A DNA stretch of 64,000 nt from Litoreibacter albidus (GTDB lineage: Bacteria; Pseudomonadota; Alphaproteobacteria; Rhodobacterales; Rhodobacteraceae), in contig NZ_FNOI01000001.1 of NCBI RefSeq assembly GCF_900107015.1, positions 374,501 to 438,500 on the forward strand, read 5' to 3'. A program made the translations under genes and the position numbers. Below, piece after piece: positions 26,298 through 35,087 of this stretch; position 1 is the first letter of the stretch; each line of letters starts with the position of its first letter. Under the pieces are notes generated by a model, which ran no database searches, had not been told where the DNA came from, and worked only from the letters and a program-made list of their open reading frames with translations.

Positions 26298-27133
26298 CAA
26301 CGGTTGAAATTTTCGAAGTCGGTCCACGTGACGGGCTGCAAAACGAGAAGGCCGAAATCGCCACCTCGGATAAGATCGCGCTGGTTGACCTGCTGTCGAC
26401 CGCTGGCTTCAAGCGTATTGAGGTCGCTAGTTTTGTCTCGCCGAAATGGGTGCCGCAAATGGCGGACAGTGCGCAGGTGCTGGAGGGCATCATGCGGGCG
26501 CCGGGGGTGTCCTATGCGGCGCTGACGCCCAACATGCGCGGGCTAGAGGGGGCGATTGCCGCCCAAGCCGATGAGGTGGCAGTGTTCGCCAGCGCATCGG
26601 AGGGGTTTTCCAAAGCCAATGTGAACGCAACCATCACGGAAAGCCTTGCGCGCTTTGCCCCGATTATGGACGCGGCCCCCATGCCGGTCCGTGGCTATGT
26701 GTCTTGCGTTGCGGAGTGCCCTTACGATGGTGCGACCGACCCCGCTGACGTGGCGAAGGTCGTGGCGGAACTGGTCGCGATGGGCTGCTACGAAGTGTCG
26801 CTCGGCGACACCATCGGGCGGGCGACGCCGGAGCAGATCGACGCCATGTTGAAGGCGGTCACCGACGTTTGCCCTGCGGAAAAGCTCGCGGGGCATTTTC
26901 ACGACACGTCGGGGCGGGCGCTCCTCAATATTGATGTAGCGTTGTCACACGGGGTTCGGGTGTTTGACGCTGCGGTCGGTGGTCTGGGCGGTTGCCCCTA
27001 TGCGCCCGGTGCAGCGGGGAACGTCGCGACCGAGGCGGTTTTGGCGCATGTTGAACGGACGGGATATGCCACAGGATTGAACGCAGATATAATCGCGCGG
27101 GCGGGCCAGATGGCCTTAGCCCTGCGCGGCTAA
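26294..27133 (+). CDS. mvaB: Hydroxymethylglutaryl-CoA lyase
   Basis: 279 residues, a TIM-barrel DRE-type lyase splitting HMG-CoA into acetyl-CoA and acetoacetate. VGPRDGLQNEK near residue 10 gives the catalytic Arg-Asp. FVSPKWVPQM, CVAECPYDG, SLGDTIG, the HFHDT metal-binding His pair and the signature loop Cys in GGLGGCPYAPGAAGN follow. It is the last chemical step of the pathway. ATGA overlap with the GST gene; liuC starts 15 nt later. Confidence 0.95.
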   Translation: MTTVEIFEVGPRDGLQNEKAEIATSDKIALVDLLSTAGFKRIEVASFVSPKWVPQMADSAQVLEGIMRAPGVSYAALTPNMRGLEGAIAAQADEVAVFASASEGFSKANVNATITESLARFAPIMDAAPMPVRGYVSCVAECPYDGATDPADVAKVVAELVAMGCYEVSLGDTIGRATPEQIDAMLKAVTDVCPAEKLAGHFHDTSGRALLNIDVALSHGVRVFDAAVGGLGGCPYAPGAAGNVATEAVLAHVERTGYATGLNADIIARAGQMALALRG

Positions 27134-27147
27134 CGGAGAACGTCCAG

Positions 27148-27927
27148 ATGTATAACACTTTACTGGTTGAGACAGACGCGCGTGGCGTTGCCACGGTTAC
27201 CTTGAACCGCCCCGAAAAGCGCAACGCTATGTCTGGTGAGATGATTGCGGAGCTGACGGCCTGTGCAGCCACATTGGGTGCGGACGGTGGGGTGCGTGCG
27301 GTGGTCTTGCGCGGTGCGGGCGCGTTGTTTTGTGCGGGCGGTGATCTGAACTGGATGCGCGCACAGATTGATGCGGACGGTGCGACGCGGGGCCGCGAGG
27401 CAGGAAAGCTCGCGGCGATGCTGGGCGCATGGAACGCGCTCCCCAAGCCGGTCATTGGCCGGATCGAGGGCGCGGCGTTCGGCGGTGGTGTCGGACTGGC
27501 CTGCGTGTGTGACGTGGCGATTGCAGCAACGGACGCCAAGTTTGGCCTGACAGAGACAAAGCTCGGCCTGATCCCCGCAACCATCGGGCCTTATGTGATT
27601 GCGCGTATGGGCGAAGGCAACGCGCGCCGCGTGTTCATGTCCAGCCGCGTCTTCGGCGCGGAGGAGGCGCGTGACCTTGGCGTCGTGGCGCGTGTATCGG
27701 ATGATCTGGATGCTGCGGTTGAGGCGGAAATCACCCCGTATCTGGCCTGCGCTCCGGGCGCGGTGGCAGAGGCCAAGGCGCTGGCGCTGCATCTGGGGGG
27801 CGCACCGGGGCAGGCGGAGGTGGCACATTCCATCCAAGCGCTGGTGACACGCTGGGAAAGTGACGAGAGCAGGGAAGGCATCGCCGCGTTCTTTGATAAG
27901 CGGAAGGCCGCGTGGATCGCGCAATAA
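27148..27927 (+). CDS. liuC: Enoyl-CoA hydratase family, probable methylglutaconyl-CoA hydratase
   Basis: 259 residues, crotonase fold. Oxyanion-hole segments are CAGGDLNWM and the GAAFGGGVGL loop; the catalytic Glu lies in GLTETKLGLIPATIGPYV, the form seen in 3-methylglutaconyl-CoA hydratases (AUH/LiuC). It hydrates 3-methylglutaconyl-CoA to HMG-CoA, filling the step between MCC and MvaB. It is the last gene of the cluster. A weak GGGTC/GACCC stem follows at 27936-27952 without a U tract. Confidence 0.9.
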   Translation: MYNTLLVETDARGVATVTLNRPEKRNAMSGEMIAELTACAATLGADGGVRAVVLRGAGALFCAGGDLNWMRAQIDADGATRGREAGKLAAMLGAWNALPKPVIGRIEGAAFGGGVGLACVCDVAIAATDAKFGLTETKLGLIPATIGPYVIARMGEGNARRVFMSSRVFGAEEARDLGVVARVSDDLDAAVEAEITPYLACAPGAVAEAKALALHLGGAPGQAEVAHSIQALVTRWESDESREGIAAFFDKRKAAWIAQ

Positions 27928-28017
27928 CCGCACAGGGGTCGTGAAGAGACCCGTTCCATGGGGCGCCATCATCAGTTAGGGTTATGGCAAAACAACCCCA
28001 TGAGAGGGAGCAGCCCC

Positions 28018-29130
28018 ATGATCACACGCCGCCACTTCATCGCCCTGACCGGTGCCACCGCCCTACAGGCCTGTAGCGCCAGCGGGGGCAGCACCGCACC
28101 TGTCGCCCGCTCCAGCATGCGCGCGGTGCCCAACGCCGCCTTTGATGCGTGGGTCGAGCGGTTCAAATCCCGCGCGTCCTCCAGCGGGATATCGGACGCC
28201 ACTTTGCGCGCGGGCCTGCGCGGCGTCGGGTTCTTGCCTGACGTGATTGATCGCGACCGCAACCAAACCGAATTCAAACGCAGCTTCGAGGACTATCTTG
28301 CCATCGTCGCCTCGGAGGAGAAGGTCAAAGCGGGCCGTGCGGCTTTCGCTCGTGAAAGATCCCGCCTGAATGCGATTGAGGCCAAGTACGGCGTGCCTGC
28401 CAATGTTGTCGCGGCCATCTGGGGCGTGGAGAGCAACTTCGGCACACGGCGCGGCGATATCCCCGTGATTTCTGCCACGGCAACACTGGCTTTTGACGGG
28501 CGGCGCGGCGCGTTCTTTGAGAAGCAGTTGATCGCGGCACTCAAGATTTTGCAGACGGGGGACACCACGCCGGACCGTTTGGTGGGCTCTTGGGCGGGGG
28601 CGATGGGACACACGCAGTTTATCCCCACGTCCTATCAGCTGTTCGCAGTGGATTTCACCGGGGACGGGCGGCGCGACATCTGGTCCGACGATCCGTCTGA
28701 CGCATTGGCATCGACCGCAGCATATCTTGCGCGCTCCGGTTGGCAACGGTCGCAGCCTTGGGGGCGCGAAGTCACGAGCGGCGGCTTGCAGCCCGATCCG
28801 GGTGGTCCGCGTTTTGCCGTGGGGCAAAACTTCAAGGCGATCAAGCGCTACAACAATTCCGACAATTACGCCTTGGGCGTTGGGCATTTGTCCGACCGTC
28901 TGGCGGGGGGCGGGCCGCTGAAAACACCGTTCGGGCCGGATAAGTTCGGGCTGACAATCAACGACCGCAAGCGGCTGCAACAGCGCCTGACCGCGCGGGG
29001 CTTCGACACGGGTGGTGCGGACGGTGTTCTAGGGCCGAAGTCACAGGCTGCGATCGGGGCTTTTCAGCGCAGTATCGGGCTGGAGGTGACGGGGAATCCG
29101 TCGCCAGCATTGCTTGCGCGGCTTGAATAG
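28018..29130 (+). CDS. MltB-type lytic murein transglycosylase, lipoprotein
   Basis: 370 residues from ATG 28018 (MITRRHFIALTG); ATG 28000 is possible. The signal ends LQAC with Cys19, so it is lipid-anchored, probably at the outer membrane. SLT_2 domain: AAIWGVESNFG has the catalytic Glu, then GAMGHTQFIPTSY and LGVGHLSDRL. A C-terminal peptidoglycan-binding domain (about the last 60 residues, LQQRLTARGFDTGGADGVLG... and IGAFQRSIGL) completes it. It cleaves glycan strands to 1,6-anhydro-MurNAc ends. No membership in the leucine operon is evident from function. Confidence 0.9.
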   Translation: MITRRHFIALTGATALQACSASGGSTAPVARSSMRAVPNAAFDAWVERFKSRASSSGISDATLRAGLRGVGFLPDVIDRDRNQTEFKRSFEDYLAIVASEEKVKAGRAAFARERSRLNAIEAKYGVPANVVAAIWGVESNFGTRRGDIPVISATATLAFDGRRGAFFEKQLIAALKILQTGDTTPDRLVGSWAGAMGHTQFIPTSYQLFAVDFTGDGRRDIWSDDPSDALASTAAYLARSGWQRSQPWGREVTSGGLQPDPGGPRFAVGQNFKAIKRYNNSDNYALGVGHLSDRLAGGGPLKTPFGPDKFGLTINDRKRLQQRLTARGFDTGGADGVLGPKSQAAIGAFQRSIGLEVTGNPSPALLARLE

Positions 29131-29205
29131 AGATTGCCAGCGAACGTTGCGATGGGCCTTTGCAGACGCGCGCTGAGCCAAGATTTGCCACGTCTATGAT
29201 GGCAC

Positions 29206-29246
29206 GCGGGGTCATATCCTATCAAAACACTAGGATACGACCCCGC
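29206..29246. repeat. Long inverted repeat downstream of the transglycosylase gene
   Basis: Arms 29206-29221 and 29231-29246 pair over 16 bp with one mismatch (A29214 opposite C29238) around a 9-nt loop. No T run follows in either direction. It lies 76 nt after the transglycosylase stop and about 65 nt before the nuo promoter candidate, so it could end the upstream message or bind a regulator. Confidence 0.75.
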
Positions 29247-29310
29247 TGAAATCTATCAGTTTGGAGTGAAAAATTAGGGCTTTGCGGCCACAACAGGGGA
29301 CGTCCATCGG

Positions 29311-29339
29311 TTGACCCCCTGCACGCGCAAGCGTAAAGA
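29311..29339 (+). promoter_or_regulatory. Candidate nuo operon promoter
   Basis: TTGACC (29311-29316), 17-nt spacer, TAAAGA (29334-29339), 57 nt before the nuoA GTG. The -35 is good; the -10 matches three of six. It is the best-placed sigma-70-like element in the 265-nt gap. Confidence 0.45.
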
Positions 29340-29395
29340 TCACCGCAACTAGCAAGCCCTGTGAGTCACTGCGAACAGGCGAGAAGGAGACTTAC

Positions 29396-29761
29396 GTGGA
29401 CGAGCTTCTACGCGAATACCTGCCAATCCTCATATTTCTGGCAATAGCCATTGGTCTTGGACTGGTTCTGATTCTTGCGGCCGCTGTGGTCGCTGTCCGC
29501 AATCCCGACTCCGAAAAAGTGTCTGCATACGAATGTGGCTTTAACGCCTTTGACGATGCGCGGATGAAGTTTGACGTGCGGTTCTATCTGGTGTCGATCC
29601 TGTTTATCATTTTCGACCTCGAAGTTGCGTTCCTGTTCCCTTGGGCTGTCGCCTTTAAGGACGTTGGGTTGCTGGGCTTCTGGTCGATGATGATCTTCCT
29701 TGGGGTGCTGACCATCGGCTTTGCTTACGAATGGAAAAAGGGAGCACTCGAATGGGAGTAG
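29396..29761 (+). CDS. nuoA: NADH-quinone oxidoreductase subunit A
   Basis: 121 residues from GTG 29396, with GAGAAGGAGA just upstream. Membrane subunit of complex I with three spans. The conserved loop [22 protein letters not shown] carries the Cys that becomes accessible in the deactive state. It anchors the peripheral arm near the quinone site. Starts the nuo operon; its stop lies 10 nt inside nuoB. Confidence 0.96.
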   Translation: MDELLREYLPILIFLAIAIGLGLVLILAAAVVAVRNPDSEKVSAYECGFNAFDDARMKFDVRFYLVSILFIIFDLEVAFLFPWAVAFKDVGLLGFWSMMIFLGVLTIGFAYEWKKGALEWE

Positions 29762-30285
29762 CAACCGGATTGAACACTGCGGGCTGGGACAAAGACGTCG
29801 CCACCGCGCAGTTGAACGATGAGCTGCAAGACAAGGGGTTCCTTGTCACCTCGACCGAGGACATCATCAACTGGGCGCGCACTGGCTCGCTGCACTGGAT
29901 GACGTTCGGTTTGGCGTGTTGCGCCGTGGAGATGATGCACACCGCCATGCCGCGCTACGATATGGAGCGGTTTGGCACGGCGCCCCGTGCGTCCCCGCGC
30001 CAGTCTGACCTGATGATTGTGGCCGGTACGTTGACCAACAAAATGGCTCCTGCGCTGCGCAAGGTTTATGACCAGATGCCAGAGCCGCGTTACGTGATCT
30101 CCATGGGGTCTTGTGCGAACGGCGGCGGCTACTACCACTATTCTTACAGCGTTGTGCGCGGCTGCGACCGGATCGTTCCGGTTGACCTCTACGTGCCAGG
30201 GTGCCCGCCCACGGCTGAGGCATTGCTTTACGGCATCCTTCAGCTGCAACGCAAAATCCGCCGGACGGGGAACATCATTCGATGA
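29752..30285 (+). CDS. nuoB: NADH-quinone oxidoreductase subunit B
   Basis: 177 residues from ATG 29752 (MGVATGLN); the frame's earlier ATG lies inside nuoA. It holds cluster N2, the last Fe-S centre before quinone: [20 protein letters not shown] and [14 protein letters not shown] supply the tandem Cys pair and two further Cys. It sits on the membrane at the quinone cavity with NuoD. Confidence 0.97.
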   Translation: MGVATGLNTAGWDKDVATAQLNDELQDKGFLVTSTEDIINWARTGSLHWMTFGLACCAVEMMHTAMPRYDMERFGTAPRASPRQSDLMIVAGTLTNKMAPALRKVYDQMPEPRYVISMGSCANGGGYYHYSYSVVRGCDRIVPVDLYVPGCPPTAEALLYGILQLQRKIRRTGNIIR

Positions 30286-30896
30286 ATTCTGCACTTGAAG
30301 AACTCGCAGCCCACATTGAGCTGAAGCGCCCTGATTGCGTGCTGACAACCGAGATCGCATTCGGCGAGCTGACCGTGCATATCGCACCCAGCTCGCTTGA
30401 GGCGTTTTCAGAGTTTCTGAAAACCGACCGTGCGTGCCGCTTCTCGACGATGGTGGACATCACGGCTGTGGATTACCCGACGCGCGATGCGCGTTTCGAG
30501 GTCGTCTACCAGTATCTGTCTATGTATCAGAACCACCGCATCCGCGTGAAAATCGCGGTCCGCGAAGACGAAATCGTGCCGTCGCTGCACGAGGTCTACC
30601 CTGCCGCCAACTGGTTCGAGCGCGAGATTTTCGACATGTTCGGCATCATGTTCGCGGGCCATCCCGACCTGCGCCGCATCCTCACCGACTACGGTTTCCG
30701 CGGCTACCCGCTGCGCAAGGATTTCCCGACAACGGGATATGTAGAGGTCCGCTACGACGACGCAGAAAAACGTGTGGTGTATGAGCCGGTGAAGCTGGTG
30801 CAGGAATACCGGCAGTTCGACTTTATGTCCCCGTGGGAAGGTGCCGAGTACATCATGCCGGGTGACGAGAAGGCCGAAGAGGGGGCGAAGGGCTGA
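30282..30896 (+). CDS. nuoC: NADH-quinone oxidoreductase subunit C
   Basis: 204 residues, separate from NuoD (not fused as in E. coli). The 30-kDa-subunit signature is present: [31 protein letters not shown]. The C-terminal [12 protein letters not shown] is typical of alphaproteobacterial and mitochondrial forms. ATGA overlap with nuoB; its TGA shares a base with the next ATG. Confidence 0.96.
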   Translation: MNSALEELAAHIELKRPDCVLTTEIAFGELTVHIAPSSLEAFSEFLKTDRACRFSTMVDITAVDYPTRDARFEVVYQYLSMYQNHRIRVKIAVREDEIVPSLHEVYPAANWFEREIFDMFGIMFAGHPDLRRILTDYGFRGYPLRKDFPTTGYVEVRYDDAEKRVVYEPVKLVQEYRQFDFMSPWEGAEYIMPGDEKAEEGAKG

Positions 30897-31033
30897 TGGA
30901 ATTTGCGACTGAACTTCTTGGCTTGTTGACCGCAGCGCTTATGGCGTTCGGGGCAATGCCAGTTTTTAAAAAAATCGCGGATGTCGAAATGGTCGACATT
31001 GGAGTTGTCTCAGCTGTTCGGGAGTCTAACTGA
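30896..31033 (+). CDS. 45-residue ORF between nuoC and nuoD
   Basis: ATG 30896 shares its A with the nuoC TGA, and its own TGA shares its A with the nuoD ATG (TGATG at both ends), so the frame exactly bridges two nuo genes. The product begins [11 protein letters not shown], has a hydrophobic helix at about residues 4-24, a KK pair at 25-26 and an acidic/hydrophobic tail ending VRESN. No family recognised. Either a small membrane protein of complex I or a coupling ORF for nuoD translation; the exact fit makes chance less likely. Confidence 0.6.
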   Translation: MEFATELLGLLTAALMAFGAMPVFKKIADVEMVDIGVVSAVRESN

Positions 31034-32244
31034 TGGACGGTGGCAAATTCGATGACGCCCTGACGGGCGAGCAGAAGATCCGTAACTTCAATATCAACTT
31101 CGGCCCGCAGCACCCTGCGGCCCACGGCGTATTGCGCTTGGTGTTGGAGCTGGATGGCGAGATCGTAGAACGCTGCGACCCGCATATTGGCCTCCTGCAC
31201 CGTGGGACCGAAAAGCTCATGGAGAGCCGGACCTACCTGCAAAACCTGCCGTATTTCGACCGCCTCGATTACGTCTCCCCGATGAACCAAGAGCACGCTT
31301 GGTGCTTGGCCATCGAGAAGTTGACCGGCACTGAGGTGCCGCGCCGTGCGTCTTTGATCCGCGTTCTCTACTCCGAGATCGGCCGCATCCTGAACCACCT
31401 GCTGAACGTCACCACGCAGGCTTTGGACGTGGGTGCGTTGACGCCTCCGCTTTGGGGCTTCGAGGAACGCGAAAAGCTGATGGTGTTCTACGAGCGTGCA
31501 TGCGGTGCGCGTCTGCACGCGGCGTATTTCCGCCCGGGCGGTGTTCACCAAGACCTGCCGGATGACCTGATCAACGACATCGAGGAATGGACGACGACCT
31601 TCCCTCAGGTGCTCTCTGATATCGACGGGTTGTTGTCCGACAACCGTATCTTCAAGCAACGCAACGCGGATATCGGCATCGTGACCGAGGAAGATATCCT
31701 CACTTACGGTTTCTCTGGCGTGATGGTGCGTGGCTCCGGCCTTGCATGGGACTTGCGCCGTTCGCAGCCCTACGAATGCTATAACGAGTTCGATTTCGAA
31801 ATTCCTGTCGGCAAGAATGGCGACTGTTTTGATCGTTACCTGTGCCGCATGGAAGAGATGCGCCAGTCGGTGTCGATCATGCGTCAGTGCATCGAAAAGC
31901 TGCGTGTGGAAAAAGGCGACGTCATGGCACGGGGCAAGATGACCCCGCCATCGCGTGGCGAGATGAAAACCTCCATGGAGGCGCTCATCCATCATTTCAA
32001 ATTGTACACCGAAGGGTTCCACGTACCCAAAGGTGAGGTTTACGCGGCGATCGAAGCCCCTAAGGGCGAGTTCGGTGTGTATCTGGTGGCGGACGGGTCG
32101 AACAAACCTTACCGCGCCAAAATCAAGGCACCTGGGTTCCTGCATTTGCAGGCTATGGACTACATGTGCAAAGGCCACCAGCTTGCTGATGTGGCCGCTA
32201 TTATTGGAACGATGGACGTAGTTTTTGGAGAGATTGACCGATGA
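31033..32244 (+). CDS. nuoD: NADH-quinone oxidoreductase subunit D
   Basis: 403 residues, 49-kDa subunit forming the quinone-binding cavity with NuoB. It has [22 protein letters not shown] (the His and Tyr region of the quinone site), HRGTEKLME, and [16 protein letters not shown]. The C-terminal [10 protein letters not shown] ends as usual. ATGA overlap with the downstream lipoprotein gene. Confidence 0.97.
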   Translation: MDGGKFDDALTGEQKIRNFNINFGPQHPAAHGVLRLVLELDGEIVERCDPHIGLLHRGTEKLMESRTYLQNLPYFDRLDYVSPMNQEHAWCLAIEKLTGTEVPRRASLIRVLYSEIGRILNHLLNVTTQALDVGALTPPLWGFEEREKLMVFYERACGARLHAAYFRPGGVHQDLPDDLINDIEEWTTTFPQVLSDIDGLLSDNRIFKQRNADIGIVTEEDILTYGFSGVMVRGSGLAWDLRRSQPYECYNEFDFEIPVGKNGDCFDRYLCRMEEMRQSVSIMRQCIEKLRVEKGDVMARGKMTPPSRGEMKTSMEALIHHFKLYTEGFHVPKGEVYAAIEAPKGEFGVYLVADGSNKPYRAKIKAPGFLHLQAMDYMCKGHQLADVAAIIGTMDVVFGEIDR

Positions 32245-32525
32245 AAAAGTTTTCTGCTTTTGCCGTAGCTGGCGCTGTAACTTTGAGCGCTTGCCTTCCT
32301 GCCCCTGAGTTGAGCGTCGACGATATTGATCTGGCGCGTTACGCGTCCGCCATGGCGCAAGTGGGCTGCATTGACTTCGACGGCATCACACATGCCGAAA
32401 TCCGCAATCTTACCGGTTGGAAAGACATGAAGCTCGACAAAGTGCAGGAAGAGGCCATCGCCCAACTGCAAGCCATTGAGCAAGCCGGCGGCGGCATCCG
32501 TTCCACCGTAGGGGCCTGCGCGTAA
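32241..32525 (+). CDS. Small lipoprotein in the nuo operon (1 of 4)
   Basis: 94 residues. The signal ends LSAC with Cys18, so it is lipidated and periplasmic-facing. The mature part is helical and has exactly two further Cys (QVGCIDFDG and VGACA), able to form one disulphide. There is no known family. Its ATG overlaps the nuoD stop (ATGA), giving tight coupling. Candidate accessory or assembly factor of complex I, by position only. Confidence 0.7.
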   Translation: MKKFSAFAVAGAVTLSACLPAPELSVDDIDLARYASAMAQVGCIDFDGITHAEIRNLTGWKDMKLDKVQEEAIAQLQAIEQAGGGIRSTVGACA

Positions 32526-32567
32526 GCGCCGCGCCCCGACCGCACAGATATAAGGCCTCAGACCTCC

Positions 32568-33725
32568 ATGCTTCGCAGACTTTACGCAGACCAGCCTGAC
32601 AGCTTCGCCTTCACCCCAGCAAACCTTGCATGGGCGGACGCGCAGATTACGAAATACCCTGAGGGGCGTCAGGCTTCGGCGATCATACCGCTGTTGTGGC
32701 GTGCGCAAGAGCAGGAGGGCTGGCTGACCCGCCCCGCCATTGAATATGTGGCGGAAAAGCTGGGTATGGCGTATATTCGTGCGCTGGAAGTGGCGACATT
32801 CTACTTTATGTTTCAGCTGCAACCCGTTGGTTCTGTTGCACATATCCAAGTGTGCGGCACGACGTCCTGCATGATCTGTGGCGCGGAAGACCTGATGAGT
32901 GTCTGCAAAGAGAAAATCGCTGAGAAGCCCCATCAGCTGTCAGCTGACGGCAAGTTCTCTTGGGAAGAAGTTGAGTGTTTGGGGGCCTGCGCCAACGCGC
33001 CAATGGCCCAGATCGGCAAAGACTACTACGAAGACCTGACCGCCAAAAGCATGGCGCAGATCATCGACATGCTGGACAAGGGCGAGGTTCCCACGCCCGG
33101 TTCGCAAAACGGGCGCTACGCGGCAGAGCCACGCAAAGGCCTGACGTCGCTGACAGAGTTCGACAGCGGCAAAACGCAATATAACGCATCGGTGCAATTG
33201 GCCGCTGACATCGGCGACACCGTGAAGCGCATCGATGGCACGGAAGTGCCGTTGCTGACCCCGTGGCAGCACGATGGCAAGGCGAGGACCGGAACGGCGA
33301 AAAAGGCGAAGTCGAAGGTCGACGCGACCAAGGCAGAAGTCGACGCGAAGAAGATCGCCCGTCCAAAAGTTGGCACCGTGGCACCCGAAAAGAAAACGTC
33401 TGCAAAACCGAAGGCGCCCGTAAAGCCGGTCGCGGCTGATGGTAAACCGGAGCTGTTGAAGAAAGCACGCGCTGGCGGTCCGGACGATTTGAAAATGATC
33501 AAAGGTGTTGGTCCGAAGCTGGAAGCATTGCTGCATAAAATGGGTGTGTATCACTTCGACCAGATCGCTGGTTGGCGCAAAAAAGAAGTAGCGTGGGCCG
33601 ATGAGAACCTTGAGGGGTTCAAAGGCCGCGTCTCCCGAGACGAGTGGGTAAAACAAGCTAAGGTGCTGGCCAAAGGGGGCACTACGGAATTTTCAAGCCG
33701 CGTCAAAAAAGGCGGCGTCTACTAG
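32568..33725 (+). CDS. nuoE: NADH-quinone oxidoreductase subunit E with C-terminal HhH extension
   Basis: 385 residues against about 165-240 for ordinary NuoE. Residues 1-175 are the thioredoxin-like 24-kDa subunit with the [2Fe-2S] N1a ligands C96-x4-C101 and C137-x3-C141. Residues 175-240 are a polar connector, 240-287 a Lys/Ala/Pro-rich linker, and 288-385 a helix-hairpin-helix domain ([28 protein letters not shown]). The tail is 81/98 identical by eye to the end of the next protein. Extended NuoE is, to my knowledge, common in Rhodobacteraceae; the tail's role is unknown. Confidence 0.9.
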   Translation: MLRRLYADQPDSFAFTPANLAWADAQITKYPEGRQASAIIPLLWRAQEQEGWLTRPAIEYVAEKLGMAYIRALEVATFYFMFQLQPVGSVAHIQVCGTTSCMICGAEDLMSVCKEKIAEKPHQLSADGKFSWEEVECLGACANAPMAQIGKDYYEDLTAKSMAQIIDMLDKGEVPTPGSQNGRYAAEPRKGLTSLTEFDSGKTQYNASVQLAADIGDTVKRIDGTEVPLLTPWQHDGKARTGTAKKAKSKVDATKAEVDAKKIARPKVGTVAPEKKTSAKPKAPVKPVAADGKPELLKKARAGGPDDLKMIKGVGPKLEALLHKMGVYHFDQIAGWRKKEVAWADENLEGFKGRVSRDEWVKQAKVLAKGGTTEFSSRVKKGGVY

Positions 33726-33751
33726 TCTGAAACAGACGGGGAGTACTACAA

Positions 33752-34807
33752 ATGGGACAGAACGATACAAACGGCTCTAGCTGCACAACAGTGTGTTGGC
33801 TTGTGGCAGTAGTTGCAGGTGTTTTGGTTGCAGCGCTGCTTATGTCGATGCGCGGCTATGGCTTTATGCCTGCGGCAATCTGGGGCCTGCTTACGTTGAT
33901 CGTTGGCGGTTTCGTTTTGAACTGGGCGTTTTGCGGTAACTCCAAAGCTGAGACAGCGACCACGACTGCTACGCCCGCGGCCAAAGAGGAGACAACGCCT
34001 GTTGCTGCGCCTCTGACCTCGAACCGCGACGCCACGACGTCGACCAATGTTGAGGACGTTCCTGCACCAGCCGCCGCCGCGGCTTCGCCCGTTGAAGATC
34101 CCGCGCCTAAAGTTAAGCCGACTGCGGCCCTTGCTGGTGAGGCAGATGTTGCGGCCCGCAAAGGTGAATGGAAATACGAGGCAGAGCCCGAAGCTGCGGA
34201 AGCCCCTGTTGCGAAGAAGAAACCGGCTGCCAAGAAAGCCGCCGCTCCAAAAGCGAAGAAGCCTGCGGCAAAGACGGCGAAGTCCGGCAGCACGACCACA
34301 TCCAAAGTAGCAACACCCAAGGCGGAGCCAAAGGCGAAAGCCGCAGCGAAGCCCAAACCCGCCCCAAAGGCAAAAGCGGCGCCAAAGGCCAAATCAGCTG
34401 ACGCGAAGCCTGCCGTAAAGGCAACTGCAAAGCCGAAGGCTGCGCCCAAAACCAAAGCCGCGACAGCCGCTAAACCAGCGGCCAAAGCGAAGCCCGCGAA
34501 AGCGAAGCCAGTGGCCGCAGACGGCAAGCCGGAACTTTTGACACAAGCCCGCGAGGGTGGGCCAGATGATCTGAAACAGATCAAAGGCGTAGGCCCGAAG
34601 CTGGAGAGCGAGCTTCACAAGCAGGGCGTGTTCCACTTCGATCAGGTCGCCAGCTGGCGTAAGAAAGAAGTTGAATGGGCCGATAACAACTTGGATGGTG
34701 TAAAAGGCCGCGTTTCCCGCGACGAGTGGGTGAAGCAAGCCAAGGTCTTGGCCAAGGGCGGCCAGACCGAGTTCTCCAAGAAGGTGAAAAAGGGCGGGGT
34801 TTATTGA
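33752..34807 (+). CDS. Membrane protein with Lys/Ala-rich stalk and HhH tail paralogous to that of NuoE
   Basis: 351 residues. Two membrane spans at about 14-33 and 40-60, then about 190 residues of Lys/Ala/Pro/Thr-rich low complexity (repeated KAA, PKAK, KPA), then residues 254-351 nearly repeating the NuoE tail, ending with the same VKKGGVY. The HhH signature is [14 protein letters not shown]. It starts 26 nt after nuoE. The architecture suggests a membrane tether holding a globular head at the end of a flexible stalk in the cytoplasm. Probably arisen by duplication of the nuoE 3' end. Confidence 0.75.
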   Translation: MGQNDTNGSSCTTVCWLVAVVAGVLVAALLMSMRGYGFMPAAIWGLLTLIVGGFVLNWAFCGNSKAETATTTATPAAKEETTPVAAPLTSNRDATTSTNVEDVPAPAAAAASPVEDPAPKVKPTAALAGEADVAARKGEWKYEAEPEAAEAPVAKKKPAAKKAAAPKAKKPAAKTAKSGSTTTSKVATPKAEPKAKAAAKPKPAPKAKAAPKAKSADAKPAVKATAKPKAAPKTKAATAAKPAAKAKPAKAKPVAADGKPELLTQAREGGPDDLKQIKGVGPKLESELHKQGVFHFDQVASWRKKEVEWADNNLDGVKGRVSRDEWVKQAKVLAKGGQTEFSKKVKKGGVY

Positions 34808-34826
34808 CCCTAGCCGAGACTAAACA

Positions 34827-35045
34827 ATGAGCGGGCCCTCGCAAGAGGACCCGAAGATGGTCAAACAGGCCCGCCAAGCAGCGATCGTGATTTTTGCCAC
34901 GATGCTGATCTGGGTCGGGGCACAGGTGATTGGGGGGCAACTTGGTTTGGCCCCGAAATACGCCTTCCTGTTGGACATGCTGGCAGGGGCCGCGTTCATT
35001 TGGGCGTTGGTCGTATTATTACGAGTGTGGCGCGCCCGACAGTAG
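34827..35045 (+). CDS. Small two-span membrane protein (DUF5337-like)
   Basis: 72 residues from ATG 34827. A hydrophilic start, MSGPSQEDPKMVKQARQ, precedes two spans (about 18-36 and 46-66) and a basic end WRARQ. From memory it fits a Rhodobacteraceae-only family called DUF5337 found in nuo operons; the layout also recalls AtpI-like proteins. It lies between the HhH membrane protein and nuoF. Function unknown. Confidence 0.65.
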   Translation: MSGPSQEDPKMVKQARQAAIVIFATMLIWVGAQVIGGQLGLAPKYAFLLDMLAGAAFIWALVVLLRVWRARQ

Positions 35046-35087
35046 GTGCGCCGCGCAACACACGAAGATCAGACAGGACGCGAAGCA

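Noticed and set aside
30853-32178. 441-codon minus-strand frame antisense to nuoD
   Set aside because: Mirrors conserved nuoD codons; composition is His/Arg/Gln-rich noise.
33960-34510. Possible tandem DNA repeat array in the 351-residue protein gene
   Set aside because: Lys/Ala codon bias gives low complexity, but no fixed repeat unit is visible at DNA level.
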